From Weissella oryzae SG25 (GTDB taxonomy: Bacteria; Bacillota; Bacilli; Lactobacillales; Lactobacillaceae), in NCBI RefSeq assembly GCF_000691805.2, contig NZ_DF820487.1, forward strand, positions 1-64,000: 64,000 nt of DNA, in the 5' to 3' direction. A model generated the notes under the pieces. It was given only the letters and a program-made list of their open reading frames with translations. It was not told the origin of the DNA and did not search any database. Both the position numbers and the translations under genes were made by a program. Shown here one piece after another: positions 38,047 through 48,197 of this stretch; position 1 is the stretch's first letter; the number at the start of each line of letters is the position of its first letter.

Positions 38047-39186
38047 ATGTCAGAAAAATTAAATATTGCTCTATTTTTTGGTGGAAATTCTTCAGAACAT
38101 GATGTTTCAAAGCGTTCTGCTCGTAATATCTACGATGCAATGGATAAAGACCGGTACAATGTAACGGTGTTTTTAATTTCTAAAGCTGGTTACCTTATGG
38201 GTAAGGACCTTTCTTGGGCGGTATTTGAAGGGGCTGATGAGGATCCGTTAGTTAGTGCAGCAATGGCCGAAGTTGATTTGCACGACCCATTGGCACCAAT
38301 TGCTGCCTTAGCTGAGATGAAAGATATTGATTTATTCTATCCGGTTGTACACGGTAATCTAGGCGAAGATGGAACATTACAAGCTTTGTTTAGAATCCTA
38401 CAAAAACCTTTTATTGGTGCAGGTACCGCAGCATCAGCGCTATCATTTGATAAAGATTTGACCAAGCGTATTTTGAACCAAGCTGGTATTCGTAATACTC
38501 AGTACGTCCTTTTGACGGATCAAAATAAGGATGCTTATAGCTATGAAACATTAGTAGCAGAGTTAGGGACTGAGGTGCTCTTTGTTAAGGCTGCCAAGCA
38601 GGGGTCTTCGGTCGGAATTCATCGAGTAACTAATGAACAGGAATATCAAAAGGGATTAGCCGATGCTTTCCAATATGATTACAAGGTATTGGTCGAAGCT
38701 GGCTTAAACCAACCACGCGAAGTCTTTATTTCCATCTTGGGTAATGAGCAACCACGCGCATCAAAGATTGGTGGAATTGTGCTACCAGATAAAGATGGTT
38801 GGTATGATTATGAGAATAAGTTCGTTGATGCCTCTGGTATGACCTTTGAGTTACCCGCAATTTTGGAGCCAGCTTTAGCAGCAGAAATTACTCAAATGGC
38901 CTTGGATGCCTATAAAGCTTTGGGCTTGGTCGGTTTAACGCGGATGGACTTTATGCTTGATGCCGATGGCGTACCATACTTAGGGGAACCAAATACTTTA
39001 CCTGGCTTTACAAATATTTCTTTGTACCCACAAATGTGGGAAGTTTCAGGATTGTCATACACAAAGTTGATTGATGCAATTATTGAGTATGCAATTGCTG
39101 AATTTGACCGTAATTCAAAATTATCTTATGATTTTGTGGCACTTGGTGAAGAAAAAGTGGGCCATAAAGAATATAACGAAGCTTAA
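38047..39186 (+). CDS. ddl: D-alanine--D-alanine (D-lactate-type) ligase
   Basis: 379-residue ATP-grasp enzyme that makes the terminal dipeptide or depsipeptide of peptidoglycan. N-terminal FFGGNSSEHDVSKRSA, ATP-grasp core with VKAAKQGSSVG, and the C-terminal GLTRMDFMLDADGVPYLGEPNTLPGF as separate conserved blocks. The omega-loop reads WYDYENKF with Phe at residue 259 (codon 38821-38823), where D-Ala-D-Ala-forming enzymes such as E. coli DdlB have Tyr216. Phe at this position defines the Leuconostoc/Lactobacillus-type ligase that makes D-Ala-D-Lac and underlies intrinsic vancomycin resistance. AGGAGC precedes the ATG. Confidence 0.95.
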   Translation: MSEKLNIALFFGGNSSEHDVSKRSARNIYDAMDKDRYNVTVFLISKAGYLMGKDLSWAVFEGADEDPLVSAAMAEVDLHDPLAPIAALAEMKDIDLFYPVVHGNLGEDGTLQALFRILQKPFIGAGTAASALSFDKDLTKRILNQAGIRNTQYVLLTDQNKDAYSYETLVAELGTEVLFVKAAKQGSSVGIHRVTNEQEYQKGLADAFQYDYKVLVEAGLNQPREVFISILGNEQPRASKIGGIVLPDKDGWYDYENKFVDASGMTFELPAILEPALAAEITQMALDAYKALGLVGLTRMDFMLDADGVPYLGEPNTLPGFTNISLYPQMWEVSGLSYTKLIDAIIEYAIAEFDRNSKLSYDFVALGEEKVGHKEYNEA

Positions 39187-39198
39187 ATAATTTAAAGC

Positions 39199-39279
39199 AA
39201 AACTATCATTTCACAAAAAATGAACTTAGTTGCGTCTTTAAGGCGACCTAGGAAAAGATGTGAAAGTGATAGTTTTTAT
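39199..39279 (+). terminator. Long-loop terminator after ddl
   Basis: AAAACTATCATTTCACA pairs with TGTGAAAGTGATAGTTTTT with a one-base bulge. The loop is about 45 bases and may hold a small inner hairpin. Confidence 0.6.
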
Positions 39280-39354
39280 TTGGTTTGTTTTACTTTGTGT
39301 TTGTAAGATAATTTGCGTATAATATAAGAGACAAATTATAAAGGAAGAGTGTGC

Positions 39355-39882
39355 ATGACTGACAAGTTTACACCAACTTGGATGGTGACAGCCATTTACA
39401 AGTTGACCCCCGAACAGCTGAAGTCACAAGGAATTAAAGCAGTTTTAACTGACTTAGATAACACCTTAATTGCCTGGAATAACCCAGATGGCACTAGCGA
39501 ATTACATGAATGGCTACACGCAATGCGTAAGGCCGGTATACCAGTAATGATTGTTTCAAATAATTCTGCTAGTCGGATTAAGCGCGTAGCTAATCCATTA
39601 AACTTACCATTCGTTGCCCGGGCATTAAAACCGATGGTACGTGGCTTGAATGCGGCAGTAAAAGAACTAGGCCTAAAAAAATCAGAAGTTGTAATGGTTG
39701 GTGATCAATTAATAACGGATGTATGGTCTGCCCATAACTATGGGATTCGCTCGATTTTAGTTAAACCATTGATTGAAACCGATCAGTGGAATACCCAAAT
39801 CAATCGCTTTTTTGAAAAAGGAATAAAAAAAGCAATGTTAGCAGCAAACCCAGATTTAACTTGGAGGAATGAGCTTGATTAG
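39355..39882 (+). CDS. yqeG: HAD-family phosphatase, YqeG
   Basis: 175-residue HAD IIIA-type phosphatase. The catalytic DxD motif appears as LTDLDNTLIAW near residue 29; SNN near 66 and the MVGDQLITDV segment near 118 complete the HAD set. ATG 39355 is seven bases after AAGGAAGAG. It overlaps yqeH by 14 bases, starting the conserved yqeG-M cluster. Biological substrate is unknown; the cluster links it to ribosome assembly and NAD synthesis. Confidence 0.93.
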   Translation: MTDKFTPTWMVTAIYKLTPEQLKSQGIKAVLTDLDNTLIAWNNPDGTSELHEWLHAMRKAGIPVMIVSNNSASRIKRVANPLNLPFVARALKPMVRGLNAAVKELGLKKSEVVMVGDQLITDVWSAHNYGIRSILVKPLIETDQWNTQINRFFEKGIKKAMLAANPDLTWRNELD

Positions 39883-41017
39883 TGAGTTAGAAGTACAAAA
39901 ATATCTTGATGAAGGGCTACGCTGTATTGGCTGTGGTGCTCTAATTCAAACAACTGATAAGACGGCAGCTGGGTATACACCCATGTCAGCTTTGATTAAA
40001 GGCCTAGAAAATGGTGAGGTTTTGGATCAACGTTGCTTCCGTTTACGTAATTATAACGAAATTCAGCCGGTTTCTTTAACGGATGATGATTTCCGCCGGA
40101 TGCTAACCCAAATTTCAGCGACCGATTCTTTGGTAGTGTATGTTGTTGATGTTTTTGATTTTTCAGGTTCTTTGATTCCTGGATTACATCGTTTTGTTGG
40201 TGATAATCCAATCTTATTGGTTGGTAATAAGATTGATATTCTACCAAAGTCTTTGAAACAATCAAAGATTAAAGATTGGATTCGTCAACAGGCAAATATT
40301 GCTGGTTTACGACCAATGGATATTGCCTTAACCTCAGGAAAGAGTGGGGCTGATGTACCAGCTTTATTGGCATTAATTGAAAAATACCGTAAGGGACGGT
40401 CAGTCTACGTAGTTGGTGTGACTAATGTCGGAAAGTCAACTTTAATCAATCAAATTATCAAGTATGTAACTGGTGAGAAAAAGGATGTAATTACTACATC
40501 GCGCTTCCCGGGTACTACTTTAGACCGTATCGAAATTCCTTTTGATGATGAAACTTTTATCATTGATACACCAGGAATTATTCACCAAGATCAAATTGCG
40601 CATTACTTAACTGCGCAAGATTTAAAGTATGTAGCGCCACAAAAAGAAATTAAGCCACGAACTTATCAATTAAACGATGAGCAAAGCTTATTTTTCGGGG
40701 CACTTGCTCGTTTTGATTATATCCAAGGTCCACGGACTGGAATTACGACTTATTTTGAAAATAATTTGATGATTCATCGGACAAAATCAGAAAATGCGGA
40801 TGCATTTTATGCTAAGCATGCTGGTGAACTACTAGCACCACCAACAACTGAAAACTTGGCAAGTTTGCCAAAGTTAGTTCGACATGAGTATAAGATTACC
40901 GAAAAGTCAGATCTTGTGATTGATGGGCTTGGTTGGATTACTGTACCGGCAAATGTTGTAATCGCCGGGTGGGCCCCTGAAGGGGTTTCCGTTTTAATTA
41001 GAAAGGCAATGATTTAA
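39869..41017 (+). CDS. yqeH: Ribosome biogenesis GTPase YqeH
   Basis: 382-residue circularly permuted GTPase needed for 30S assembly. The N-terminal zinc finger begins RCIGCGALIQ; its second half reads LDQRCFRL, where homologues such as B. subtilis YqeH have CQRC, so the third ligand Cys is Asp53 here. GTPase motifs follow in permuted order: NKID (G4), TSGKSG (G5 region), then the P-loop GVTNVGKST near 184 and DTPG near 234. GGAGG precedes the ATG. The ATG lies inside the end of yqeG. Confidence 0.95.
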   Translation: MSLISELEVQKYLDEGLRCIGCGALIQTTDKTAAGYTPMSALIKGLENGEVLDQRCFRLRNYNEIQPVSLTDDDFRRMLTQISATDSLVVYVVDVFDFSGSLIPGLHRFVGDNPILLVGNKIDILPKSLKQSKIKDWIRQQANIAGLRPMDIALTSGKSGADVPALLALIEKYRKGRSVYVVGVTNVGKSTLINQIIKYVTGEKKDVITTSRFPGTTLDRIEIPFDDETFIIDTPGIIHQDQIAHYLTAQDLKYVAPQKEIKPRTYQLNDEQSLFFGALARFDYIQGPRTGITTYFENNLMIHRTKSENADAFYAKHAGELLAPPTTENLASLPKLVRHEYKITEKSDLVIDGLGWITVPANVVIAGWAPEGVSVLIRKAMI

Positions 41018-41331
41018 TGATTACTTTACGCGGCAAACAAAAACGCTTTTTACGGGCTGAGGCACACGCGATGCGCCCACTATTTAATATTGGTAAGCAA
41101 GGACTAACCGAAAATTGGTTAGATCAATTGGCAAGTGCCATTGATAAACGTGAATTGTTTAAGGTAGCGATTCTTCAAAATTCTGATGTTGAAGTAGCTG
41201 AAGCAAAGAATTTTATTGAGGAAAACAGTGATATTCAAGTAGTACAAACAATTGGCCATACTTTGGTTTTGTTTGGTGAATCTAAAGATCTTGAGAACCG
41301 AAAAATTTCAGCCCAGGTTCAAAATATTTAA
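41017..41331 (+). CDS. yhbY: RNA-binding CRM-domain protein YhbY
   Basis: 104-residue CRM (YhbY) domain protein associated with the 50S subunit. The family pattern LRGKQKRFLRAEAH then FNIGKQGLT and the closing IGHTLVLFG are clear. Starts in the TAATG overlap with yqeH. Confidence 0.95.
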   Translation: MITLRGKQKRFLRAEAHAMRPLFNIGKQGLTENWLDQLASAIDKRELFKVAILQNSDVEVAEAKNFIEENSDIQVVQTIGHTLVLFGESKDLENRKISAQVQNI

Positions 41332-41355
41332 TTAGAATTAGCTGGAGGAAGTGAG

Positions 41356-41985
41356 ATGGTAAGTTCACTAAAAGCACAAGTACAAACTAAGGTTGAATTT
41401 GACTTTACTGGTGAGAAAAAGCGTATAGGTATCTTAGGGGGAACCTTTAATCCACCACACTTAGGCCATCTGCTAATTGCAGAACAGGTTGCTAATGTGT
41501 TGGATTTGGATATGGTGATGTTTATGCCTAATGCAATGCCACCTCATATTGATCCTAAAGTGGCATTAGATCCAAGGCACCGGGCTAGTATGGTACAAGC
41601 TGCGATTGCTGGTAATAGTCGTTTTGCACTTGAGCTTTTAGAGGTACAACGCGGGGGGAAAAGTTACACTTTCAATACAATGTTGCAGTTAAAATTGGAA
41701 CATCCTAATTATGAATATTATTTTATAATTGGCGCTGACGAAGTAAACTATTTGACAAAATGGTATCGAATTGATGATTTACTCAAGTTAGTACATTTTG
41801 TTGGAGTTAATCGTCCAGGGCAAGTGGTTCGGACTAATTATCCGGTTAATTTTGTAACAGTTACTGATATTGGCATTTCCTCAACAGATATTCGACAACG
41901 GTTGCAGCGGGGGCAAAGTATTCGGTACTTAGTACCGGATATGGTGGCAGCATATATTTTTGAGAATGGACTTTATTTAAAATGA
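41356..41985 (+). CDS. nadD: Nicotinate-nucleotide adenylyltransferase
   Basis: 209-residue enzyme forming deamido-NAD from nicotinate mononucleotide and ATP. The nucleotidyltransferase motif GGTFNPPHLGHLLIAEQ lies near residue 29 and ISSTDIRQRL near 173. About 20 extra residues precede the core. GGAGG precedes the ATG. Overlaps yqeK by four bases. Confidence 0.95.
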   Translation: MVSSLKAQVQTKVEFDFTGEKKRIGILGGTFNPPHLGHLLIAEQVANVLDLDMVMFMPNAMPPHIDPKVALDPRHRASMVQAAIAGNSRFALELLEVQRGGKSYTFNTMLQLKLEHPNYEYYFIIGADEVNYLTKWYRIDDLLKLVHFVGVNRPGQVVRTNYPVNFVTVTDIGISSTDIRQRLQRGQSIRYLVPDMVAAYIFENGLYLK

Positions 41986-42572
41986 CGGAAATTAATTATC
42001 AAATGAACATTTTTGCGGGGAACCGTAATGATTTATTAGAGAAAATTAAGGCAGCAATGTCAGTAAAACGCTATGAGCACGTGTTAAGAGTAGAGACAAT
42101 GGCTTTACAATTAGCTGAAAAGTGGGGTGTGCCAGCTGAAATAGCGTCAATTGCGGCTTTGGTTCATGATTATGCTAAAGAACGCTCAGATGGTGACTTT
42201 TTAACTGTTATACGAGAAAAGCAACTTAGTCCAACTTTGATTCCTTGGGGTAATAACATTTGGCATGGTATTGTCGGGGCTGAGATGATTAAAGATGATT
42301 TAAAAATTATGCATGAAGATATTTTAGATGCCGTGCGTAACCACACGACTGGTGCAGTGTACATGTCTAAGTTAAGCCAAATAATTTACATGGCAGATTA
42401 CATTGAAGTTGGTCGCGAATTTCCAGGTGTTGCGGAAGTTCGGGCACTTGCTTTTGAAGATTTAGCTGCTAGCGTTGGTTGGCAAACGCGTCATACCTTA
42501 AGCTATTTAATTGATAAACAGGTGCCGGTATATCCAGGCACTTTAGAAACCTACAATACATGGAGTATATAA
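41982..42572 (+). CDS. yqeK: HD-domain bis(5'-nucleosyl)-tetraphosphatase YqeK
   Basis: 196-residue HD-superfamily hydrolase that splits Ap4A symmetrically. Metal ligands are seen in YEHVLRVE (His), ALVHDYAKE (HD) and WHGIVGAEM / RNHTTG downstream. It starts in ATGA overlapping nadD and ends in TAATG with rsfS, so tightly coupled. The first residues (TEINYQMNIF) are poorly conserved; a second in-frame ATG at 42003 is a possible start. Confidence 0.93.
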   Translation: MTEINYQMNIFAGNRNDLLEKIKAAMSVKRYEHVLRVETMALQLAEKWGVPAEIASIAALVHDYAKERSDGDFLTVIREKQLSPTLIPWGNNIWHGIVGAEMIKDDLKIMHEDILDAVRNHTTGAVYMSKLSQIIYMADYIEVGREFPGVAEVRALAFEDLAASVGWQTRHTLSYLIDKQVPVYPGTLETYNTWSI

Positions 42573-42937
42573 TGACATTAGAAGAAACCCTAGAAATTGC
42601 TGTTAAAGCGGCTGATGCAAAACGTGCTGAAAACATCATTGCTTTAGATATTCATGAAGTAAGCCTAGTAGCTGATACTTTTTTGATTATGGATGCACCA
42701 ACTAACCGCCAAGTTTTGGCAATTGTTGATGAAATTGAAGATAAATTGGCTGAAGCTGGGATCGAATTACGGCGTCATGAAGGACGTAATGAAGCCGAGT
42801 GGGTCCTCCTTGATTTTGGTGACCTTATGGTTCATGTTTTCAAGACGGATGCCCGTCAATTCTATAACCTAGAAAAGCTTTGGAGTGAGGCGCCTGAACA
42901 AGCAATCGATCAATGGTTGGTTAAGGAAGAGTTGTAA
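42572..42937 (+). CDS. rsfS: Ribosome silencing factor RsfS
   Basis: 121-residue factor that binds ribosomal protein uL14 and blocks subunit joining during nutrient limitation. Conserved blocks: DIHEVSLVADTFLIMDAPTNRQV and EGRNEAEWVLLDFGDLMVHVF, ending in FYNLEKLW. ATG 42572 is preceded by GGAG six bases upstream, better than the in-frame ATG at 42560. Confidence 0.95.
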   Translation: MTLEETLEIAVKAADAKRAENIIALDIHEVSLVADTFLIMDAPTNRQVLAIVDEIEDKLAEAGIELRRHEGRNEAEWVLLDFGDLMVHVFKTDARQFYNLEKLWSEAPEQAIDQWLVKEEL

Positions 42938-43683
42938 TGAATTACACAACCTTTGCTAAGCTATATGATGAACTTTTTGACCAGAGCGCTTATGAAGATT
43001 GGCTAACTTATACGGTGGCAACTGTAAAGAGTCCACAAGGTCCACTTTTGGAACTTGCTGGTGGGGCTGGCCGGTTAGCAATTATGTTAAAGCAGGCTGG
43101 TTTTCCAGATGTTACTGTCTTTGATTTGTCGGAAGAAATGCTAACTTTAGCCGCACAACATGCAGATGAAGCGGACATTGAATTGCCATTAATTGTTGGT
43201 GATATGCGGGAATGGTCAGATTATACGGCAAAATTTGCCACAATTACGTCCTTTGCGGATTCTTTCAATTATCTGGCCAATGAGGCTGAGTTATTAGCAG
43301 CATTTAAACAAGTTGCTGACCACTTAGTCGATCAAGGACAATTTGTTTTTGATGTAATCACGCCATATCAAACTGATGTAGTCTACCCAGGCTATATGTA
43401 TAATTGGCATGACGACGAACGAGCTTTCATGTGGTCTTCTTATGGCGTTGAAGCCGCGCAGCATACGGTTGAGCACGAATTGACGTTCTTTGTTTATCAA
43501 AATGAACTAGATGCTTTTCAACAAGTCCAAGAAATTCATACAGAGCGCACCTACGAGCTTGAACAATATAAAAACTTGCTAGCAGCGGCAGGCTTTACGG
43601 ATATTGAAGTAACAGCAGATTTTGGAAAACAGGCACCTGATGCAAAGACAACTCGTTGGTTCTTTAACGCAAAAAAGAAGTAG
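42937..43683 (+). CDS. yqeM: SAM-dependent methyltransferase, YqeM
   Basis: 248-residue class I methyltransferase. SAM-binding LLELAGGAGRLAIML near residue 32 and VFDLSEEML near 60, with FDSFNYL-like FADSFNYL near 107. Overlaps rsfS stop by one base. Last gene of the yqe block; substrate unknown. Confidence 0.88.
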   Translation: MNYTTFAKLYDELFDQSAYEDWLTYTVATVKSPQGPLLELAGGAGRLAIMLKQAGFPDVTVFDLSEEMLTLAAQHADEADIELPLIVGDMREWSDYTAKFATITSFADSFNYLANEAELLAAFKQVADHLVDQGQFVFDVITPYQTDVVYPGYMYNWHDDERAFMWSSYGVEAAQHTVEHELTFFVYQNELDAFQQVQEIHTERTYELEQYKNLLAAAGFTDIEVTADFGKQAPDAKTTRWFFNAKKK

Positions 43684-43695
43684 AAAAGGTGACAG

Positions 43696-44874
43696 ATGGA
43701 GGCAGTCGGTTTAATAACAGAATACAATCCTTTCCATAATGGTCATATTCATCATTTACAAACAGCCAAAAAAGCAAGTGGTGCTGATGTTGTGATTGCA
43801 ATTATGAGTGGTAATTTTGTTCAACGTGGCGAGCCAGCCATCGTTGATAAATGGATACGAGCTGACACTGCCCTGCAAGCGGGAGTTGATATTGTACTTG
43901 AACTACCTTTTCAATATGCTGTACAAGCAGCGCATATTTTTGCTAAAGGGGCAGTTCAAAGTTTAGCAGCAATGCAAGTTAAAACTTTAGTTTTTGGTGC
44001 TGAGCATGCTGAACTTGATTTTCTAACCTTAGCTAAGCAAGCAAAAGATAGTTTGCAAGCAAGTCAAAAATTTACTTCCTTTAATGAAACCTATGCAACT
44101 AGTTTTAACCAAGTAATTTATGAGCAAACGGGTATTAAAATTCAACAGCCTAATGATATGCTTGCTTTTGCCTACGCAACAGCAATTAATGACCTAGGAC
44201 TAACTGAACAGATTCAGTTGCAACCGATTCAGCGGATTAAAGCGGGCTATCATGACCAAAAAATTCAAGATAAAACGATTGCATCGGCGTCAGCATTGCG
44301 AGCATTAGTTGAAACAGGCAAAGTAGCGGAATTAGCTAATTACCTACCTGAAAGCCTGGCTAAGGAATTAGCGTTAGGCGGTCAGGTGGAACCATTTATG
44401 GATTTTTGGTTTGATTATCTTAAATATAAGGTTTTAACGACGCCGGTCGCAGAGTTAGAAAAAATCTACCAATTAGGTGATGGTTTGGCTTATCGTCTAA
44501 AAAAGATGCTTACAATTTCGATTAGTTGGTCCGAATTTCAACAAGCTTTTAAAAGCAAACGTTATACTTGGGCGCGGCTACAACGAACTTTATTATATGT
44601 TTTATTAAACATAACGACTGAAGAAATGATGGATGCTTGGCAGACACCTTATTTACGAATATTAGGCACTACTGTAAGCGGTCGTCAGTATCTTAAGCAG
44701 GAACGTGAGAACATCACTTTACCGGTAATTAATCGGGTGACGAAAGCTGATGTGCATGGTCGTTTGAAATTAGATATTCGTGCTGGACAAGTTTATCAGC
44801 AAATGAGTAAACCATATGCCCAGAAATTGGAGCAGGATTTCAAAAGACAAGCATTATTGATAAAAGGGGAATGA
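43696..44874 (+). CDS. tmcAL: tRNA(Met) cytidine acetate ligase
   Basis: 392-residue enzyme (formerly YlbM) making N4-acetylcytidine at the wobble position of elongator tRNA-Met from acetate and ATP. N-terminal nucleotidyltransferase motif GLITEYNPFHNGHIHH and the MSGNFVQRGEPA block are diagnostic. 12 bases after yqeM. Confidence 0.93.
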   Translation: MEAVGLITEYNPFHNGHIHHLQTAKKASGADVVIAIMSGNFVQRGEPAIVDKWIRADTALQAGVDIVLELPFQYAVQAAHIFAKGAVQSLAAMQVKTLVFGAEHAELDFLTLAKQAKDSLQASQKFTSFNETYATSFNQVIYEQTGIKIQQPNDMLAFAYATAINDLGLTEQIQLQPIQRIKAGYHDQKIQDKTIASASALRALVETGKVAELANYLPESLAKELALGGQVEPFMDFWFDYLKYKVLTTPVAELEKIYQLGDGLAYRLKKMLTISISWSEFQQAFKSKRYTWARLQRTLLYVLLNITTEEMMDAWQTPYLRILGTTVSGRQYLKQERENITLPVINRVTKADVHGRLKLDIRAGQVYQQMSKPYAQKLEQDFKRQALLIKGE

Positions 44875-44879
44875 GTACA

Positions 44880-45428
44880 ATGCTGAAATGGCAATTTAGC
44901 GAATTAGCGAAGTATCGAGAAGAAGCTTTTCCGTTTAAAGAAACGGTCAATTTACAAGAGACATTCAAAAAAGATTTTGGCGATTTAATTATTGATGCAA
45001 GTCCACTTGAAGTAACTGGCTTTGCGCAAGCGGACCAAACCGATATCATCGTGCATGCACAAGTTAAAGGGACACTGCAAGTACCGTCATCACGTTCTTT
45101 GACACCAGTAGAGTTACCAGTTGATTTTGCAATTGACGAGGTATACTTACAGGATGCAGGACACGAAGAAAAGTACGAACTTGAAGATTCGGTCATGCTA
45201 GTTGAGGATGGTGTCATCGACTTTTTGCAGGCAGTAATTGAATTCACCGTTTTACAAGTACCTTTGCAAATTTTAGCTGATGAAGATGTAAGCGCACCAC
45301 TACCAGCCGGTGAGGGTTGGGCTGTTTTAACTGAGGATGATTTTGCAAAGCAACAAGTTGAAGAGCCAGAAAGTACCAACACGCCATTAGCTGGTTTAAA
45401 GGGCTTGTTTGATTCAGATAAAAATTAG
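44880..45428 (+). CDS. yceD: YceD/DUF177 family protein
   Basis: 182-residue DUF177 protein, linked in most bacteria to 23S rRNA maturation and the rpmF gene. Conserved central part includes EVTGFAQ and VKGTLQVPSSRSLTPVELP-like pieces and an acidic stretch. No rpmF follows here; a terminator ends the cluster. ATG 44880 is chosen because AAAGGGG lies 10 bases upstream, while it abuts the ATG at 44871. Confidence 0.85.
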   Translation: MLKWQFSELAKYREEAFPFKETVNLQETFKKDFGDLIIDASPLEVTGFAQADQTDIIVHAQVKGTLQVPSSRSLTPVELPVDFAIDEVYLQDAGHEEKYELEDSVMLVEDGVIDFLQAVIEFTVLQVPLQILADEDVSAPLPAGEGWAVLTEDDFAKQQVEEPESTNTPLAGLKGLFDSDKN

Positions 45429-45436
45429 TCTTGATG

Positions 45437-45471
45437 AACGTTCGCTGAATTCTTTTCAGTGAGCGTTTTTT
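45437..45471 (+). terminator. Terminator of the yqe cluster
   Basis: AACGTTCGCTGAA pairs with TTCAGTGAGCGTT with two mismatches and is followed by Ts. Confidence 0.8.
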
Positions 45472-45578
45472 AGTTAGAATTAGACTAGCTCTATTAATTA
45501 TTCTTTTAAATCGCTAAAATAAAATTAATTAAGCAAAAATAGTTATTTGTGCTTTTAAAAATTAAGGTGAGGAAAATA

Positions 45579-48185
45579 ATGGCAAAAAATAAAGAAACGC
45601 CAATGATGCAGCAATATAATGCAATAAAGAAAAATTATCCAGATGCCTTCCTGTTTTACCGGTTAGGCGATTTTTACGAATTATTTAACGATGATGCAAT
45701 TTTGGGGTCACAATTGCTCGAATTAACCTTGACGCAACGTAACAAGAATTCAGTAAACCCAATACCAATGGCGGGAGTGCCTCATCATGCAGCTCAAAAT
45801 TACATTGATATTTTAGTTGATAAAGGTTATAAAGTAGCCGTTGTTGAGCAAATGGAGAATCCAGCTGAGGCAGAAGGCATGGTACGCCGTGATGTAATTC
45901 AACTAGTCACGCCGGGAACTCGGATGTCAACTTCTGTTAGCGGTGCAAAAGAGAATAATTATCTAGTGTCAATCGCTCAAGCTGGCGCTGGTCAATTTGG
46001 CTTAGCCTATTCAGACCTTTCAACTGGTGAATTAAAGGTCACAACTGCGGTCAGTGTAAACACAGTTTTAAATGAATTAAGTCGTTTGGAAACCAAAGAA
46101 GTCGTTACGACAACTAATCTACCAGCTGATTTGCAAGCCAATTTAACTAGTTTAGGAATTTTAATTTCTTATCAACGTGAGTTAAATAGTAATGCTGAGA
46201 TTTCGTATTTACGACAAAAAATTGAAAAAGCCGAGCAATTAGCAGCACTTGATACGTTACTAAGTTATTTATTTACCACGCAAAAACGCTCTTTAGACCA
46301 TTTGCAAGTTGCCCAAGCCTACGCCATATCACAGTATTTAAAGCTAGATCGTAATTCACGTGCTAATCTTGAATTAACGCTAAATTTACGCACGCAAAAA
46401 CGTTCTGGGACACTCTTGTGGTTGTTAGATCATACCATGACAGCAATGGGTGGTCGGGCACTTAAACAGTGGTTAGAGCTGCCACTTTTGGATCGAGCAA
46501 CGCTAGAACATCGTTATGATAAAATTGGCGAACTAAATCGTGAATTTTTTGGCCGGGATGCATTGCAAACAGCTTTAAAACAAGTTTACGATTTAGAACG
46601 ATTGGTTGGTCGAGTTGCTTACGGAACGGCCAATGGTCGTGACTTGTTACAACTGCGAAATTCACTTCGGCAAGTACCAGATATTATGGTTACACTTGGA
46701 AACTTTGACGCAGCGATTTTTGGCGATTTATTAGCTCGGTTAGACCCAGTAACAGATATTGAAAAGCTTATTAGCCAAGCCATTACAGAAGAGCCACCAA
46801 TTTCGGTTACAGATGGTGGGGTAATTCGGGATAGTTATAATTCGCGACTAGATACTTATCGGGATGTGATGAAACATGGCAAGCAATGGTTGGCTGAAAT
46901 GGAAGCCAAAGAGCGTCAAGTAACTGGTATATCATCGCTTAAAATTGGTTTTAATAAGGTTTTTGGTTACTATATTGAGGTTACGAAGGCAAACATTCCA
47001 CGTTTAGACCCAACACGTTACACCAGAAAGCAGACCTTGGCTAATGCTGAGCGGTTTACAACTCCTGAGTTAAAAAAACGTGAAGAGCAGATTTTAGAGG
47101 CTGAGGCCAAGTCAAGCGAGTTAGAATATCAATTATTTACGCAAGTACGTGACCAAATTAAGCAAAATATTGAACGACTGCAAAAATTAGCTGCTACCTT
47201 AGCTGAGCTCGATGTTCTACAATCACTAGCCACAGTGGCTGAGGCAGAACAATTTGTACGACCAGAACTTGTTGATGAACATGAACTTAAAATTGTTGAT
47301 GGTCGTCACCCAGTTGTTGAAAAGGTTTTGGGTCAACAAAGTTATGTAGCTAATGATGTTACAATGACTGCTAATGATACAATTTTATTGATTACAGGCC
47401 CTAATATGTCGGGAAAGTCAACTTATATGCGACAGCTTGCACTAACGGTTGTAATGGCGCAAATTGGCTCCTATGTACCTGCAAAGTCAGCTTCATTACC
47501 AATTTTTGATCAAATTTTCACCCGGATTGGGGCAGCAGATGATTTGATTTCTGGTAACTCGACTTTTATGGTTGAGATGGCAGAAGCAAATACAGCATTG
47601 CAACAAGCAACTGCTAATTCATTAATACTTTTTGATGAATTAGGTCGGGGAACAGCGACATATGATGGTATGGCCTTAGCCCAAGCAATTATTGAATATG
47701 TACATAACAATGTCCATGCTAAGACATTGTTCTCAACGCATTATCATGAATTGACCGCCCTTGAAGCAGAGTTAGCAGAACTTAAAAATGTGCATGTAGG
47801 AGCTACGGAGGAAGATGGTAATTTAGTCTTTTCACATCGTGTTTTGCCAGGACCGGCTGATCAAAGTTATGGAATTAATGTCGCTAAATTGGCTGGCTTA
47901 CCTGCAAGTTTGATTAAACGGGCTGATACAATTTTGGCCCGTTTAGAGGCGCATGATTCTAATGTTGATTTAACCAGTGCATTGGCAGAGCCAGTATCTG
48001 ATTTGCCAGTGAAAACACCTAGCTCAACTGATGACGAACAACTAGATTTGTTTGCAACAGCACCATTAGATGCTAATACGCAAACAGTTTTAGATGCTCT
48101 AAAGGCCTTGAATCTTGCGACAACAACGCCGCTTGATGCTATGTTAAAAGTACAAAATTGGCAAGATAAGTTAAAAAATAGTTAA
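45579..48185 (+). CDS. mutS: DNA mismatch repair protein MutS
   Basis: 868-residue mismatch sensor ATPase. Mismatch-binding [11 protein letters not shown] lies near residue 26, Walker [10 protein letters not shown] near 608, and Walker [13 protein letters not shown] near 685, with the FSTHYHELT signature after it. GGTGAGG precedes ATG 45579, preferred to an upstream in-frame TTG/GTG-type start. Upstream intergenic DNA is AT-rich. mutL follows by 12 bases. Confidence 0.97.
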   Translation: MAKNKETPMMQQYNAIKKNYPDAFLFYRLGDFYELFNDDAILGSQLLELTLTQRNKNSVNPIPMAGVPHHAAQNYIDILVDKGYKVAVVEQMENPAEAEGMVRRDVIQLVTPGTRMSTSVSGAKENNYLVSIAQAGAGQFGLAYSDLSTGELKVTTAVSVNTVLNELSRLETKEVVTTTNLPADLQANLTSLGILISYQRELNSNAEISYLRQKIEKAEQLAALDTLLSYLFTTQKRSLDHLQVAQAYAISQYLKLDRNSRANLELTLNLRTQKRSGTLLWLLDHTMTAMGGRALKQWLELPLLDRATLEHRYDKIGELNREFFGRDALQTALKQVYDLERLVGRVAYGTANGRDLLQLRNSLRQVPDIMVTLGNFDAAIFGDLLARLDPVTDIEKLISQAITEEPPISVTDGGVIRDSYNSRLDTYRDVMKHGKQWLAEMEAKERQVTGISSLKIGFNKVFGYYIEVTKANIPRLDPTRYTRKQTLANAERFTTPELKKREEQILEAEAKSSELEYQLFTQVRDQIKQNIERLQKLAATLAELDVLQSLATVAEAEQFVRPELVDEHELKIVDGRHPVVEKVLGQQSYVANDVTMTANDTILLITGPNMSGKSTYMRQLALTVVMAQIGSYVPAKSASLPIFDQIFTRIGAADDLISGNSTFMVEMAEANTALQQATANSLILFDELGRGTATYDGMALAQAIIEYVHNNVHAKTLFSTHYHELTALEAELAELKNVHVGATEEDGNLVFSHRVLPGPADQSYGINVAKLAGLPASLIKRADTILARLEAHDSNVDLTSALAEPVSDLPVKTPSSTDDEQLDLFATAPLDANTQTVLDALKALNLATTTPLDAMLKVQNWQDKLKNS

Positions 48186-48197
48186 AGGGGGGTACTA

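Noticed and set aside
37900-38050. A van-type resistance cluster around ddl
   Set aside because: Neighbours are an adhesin and the yqe cluster; the Phe-type ligase alone explains a resistance prediction.
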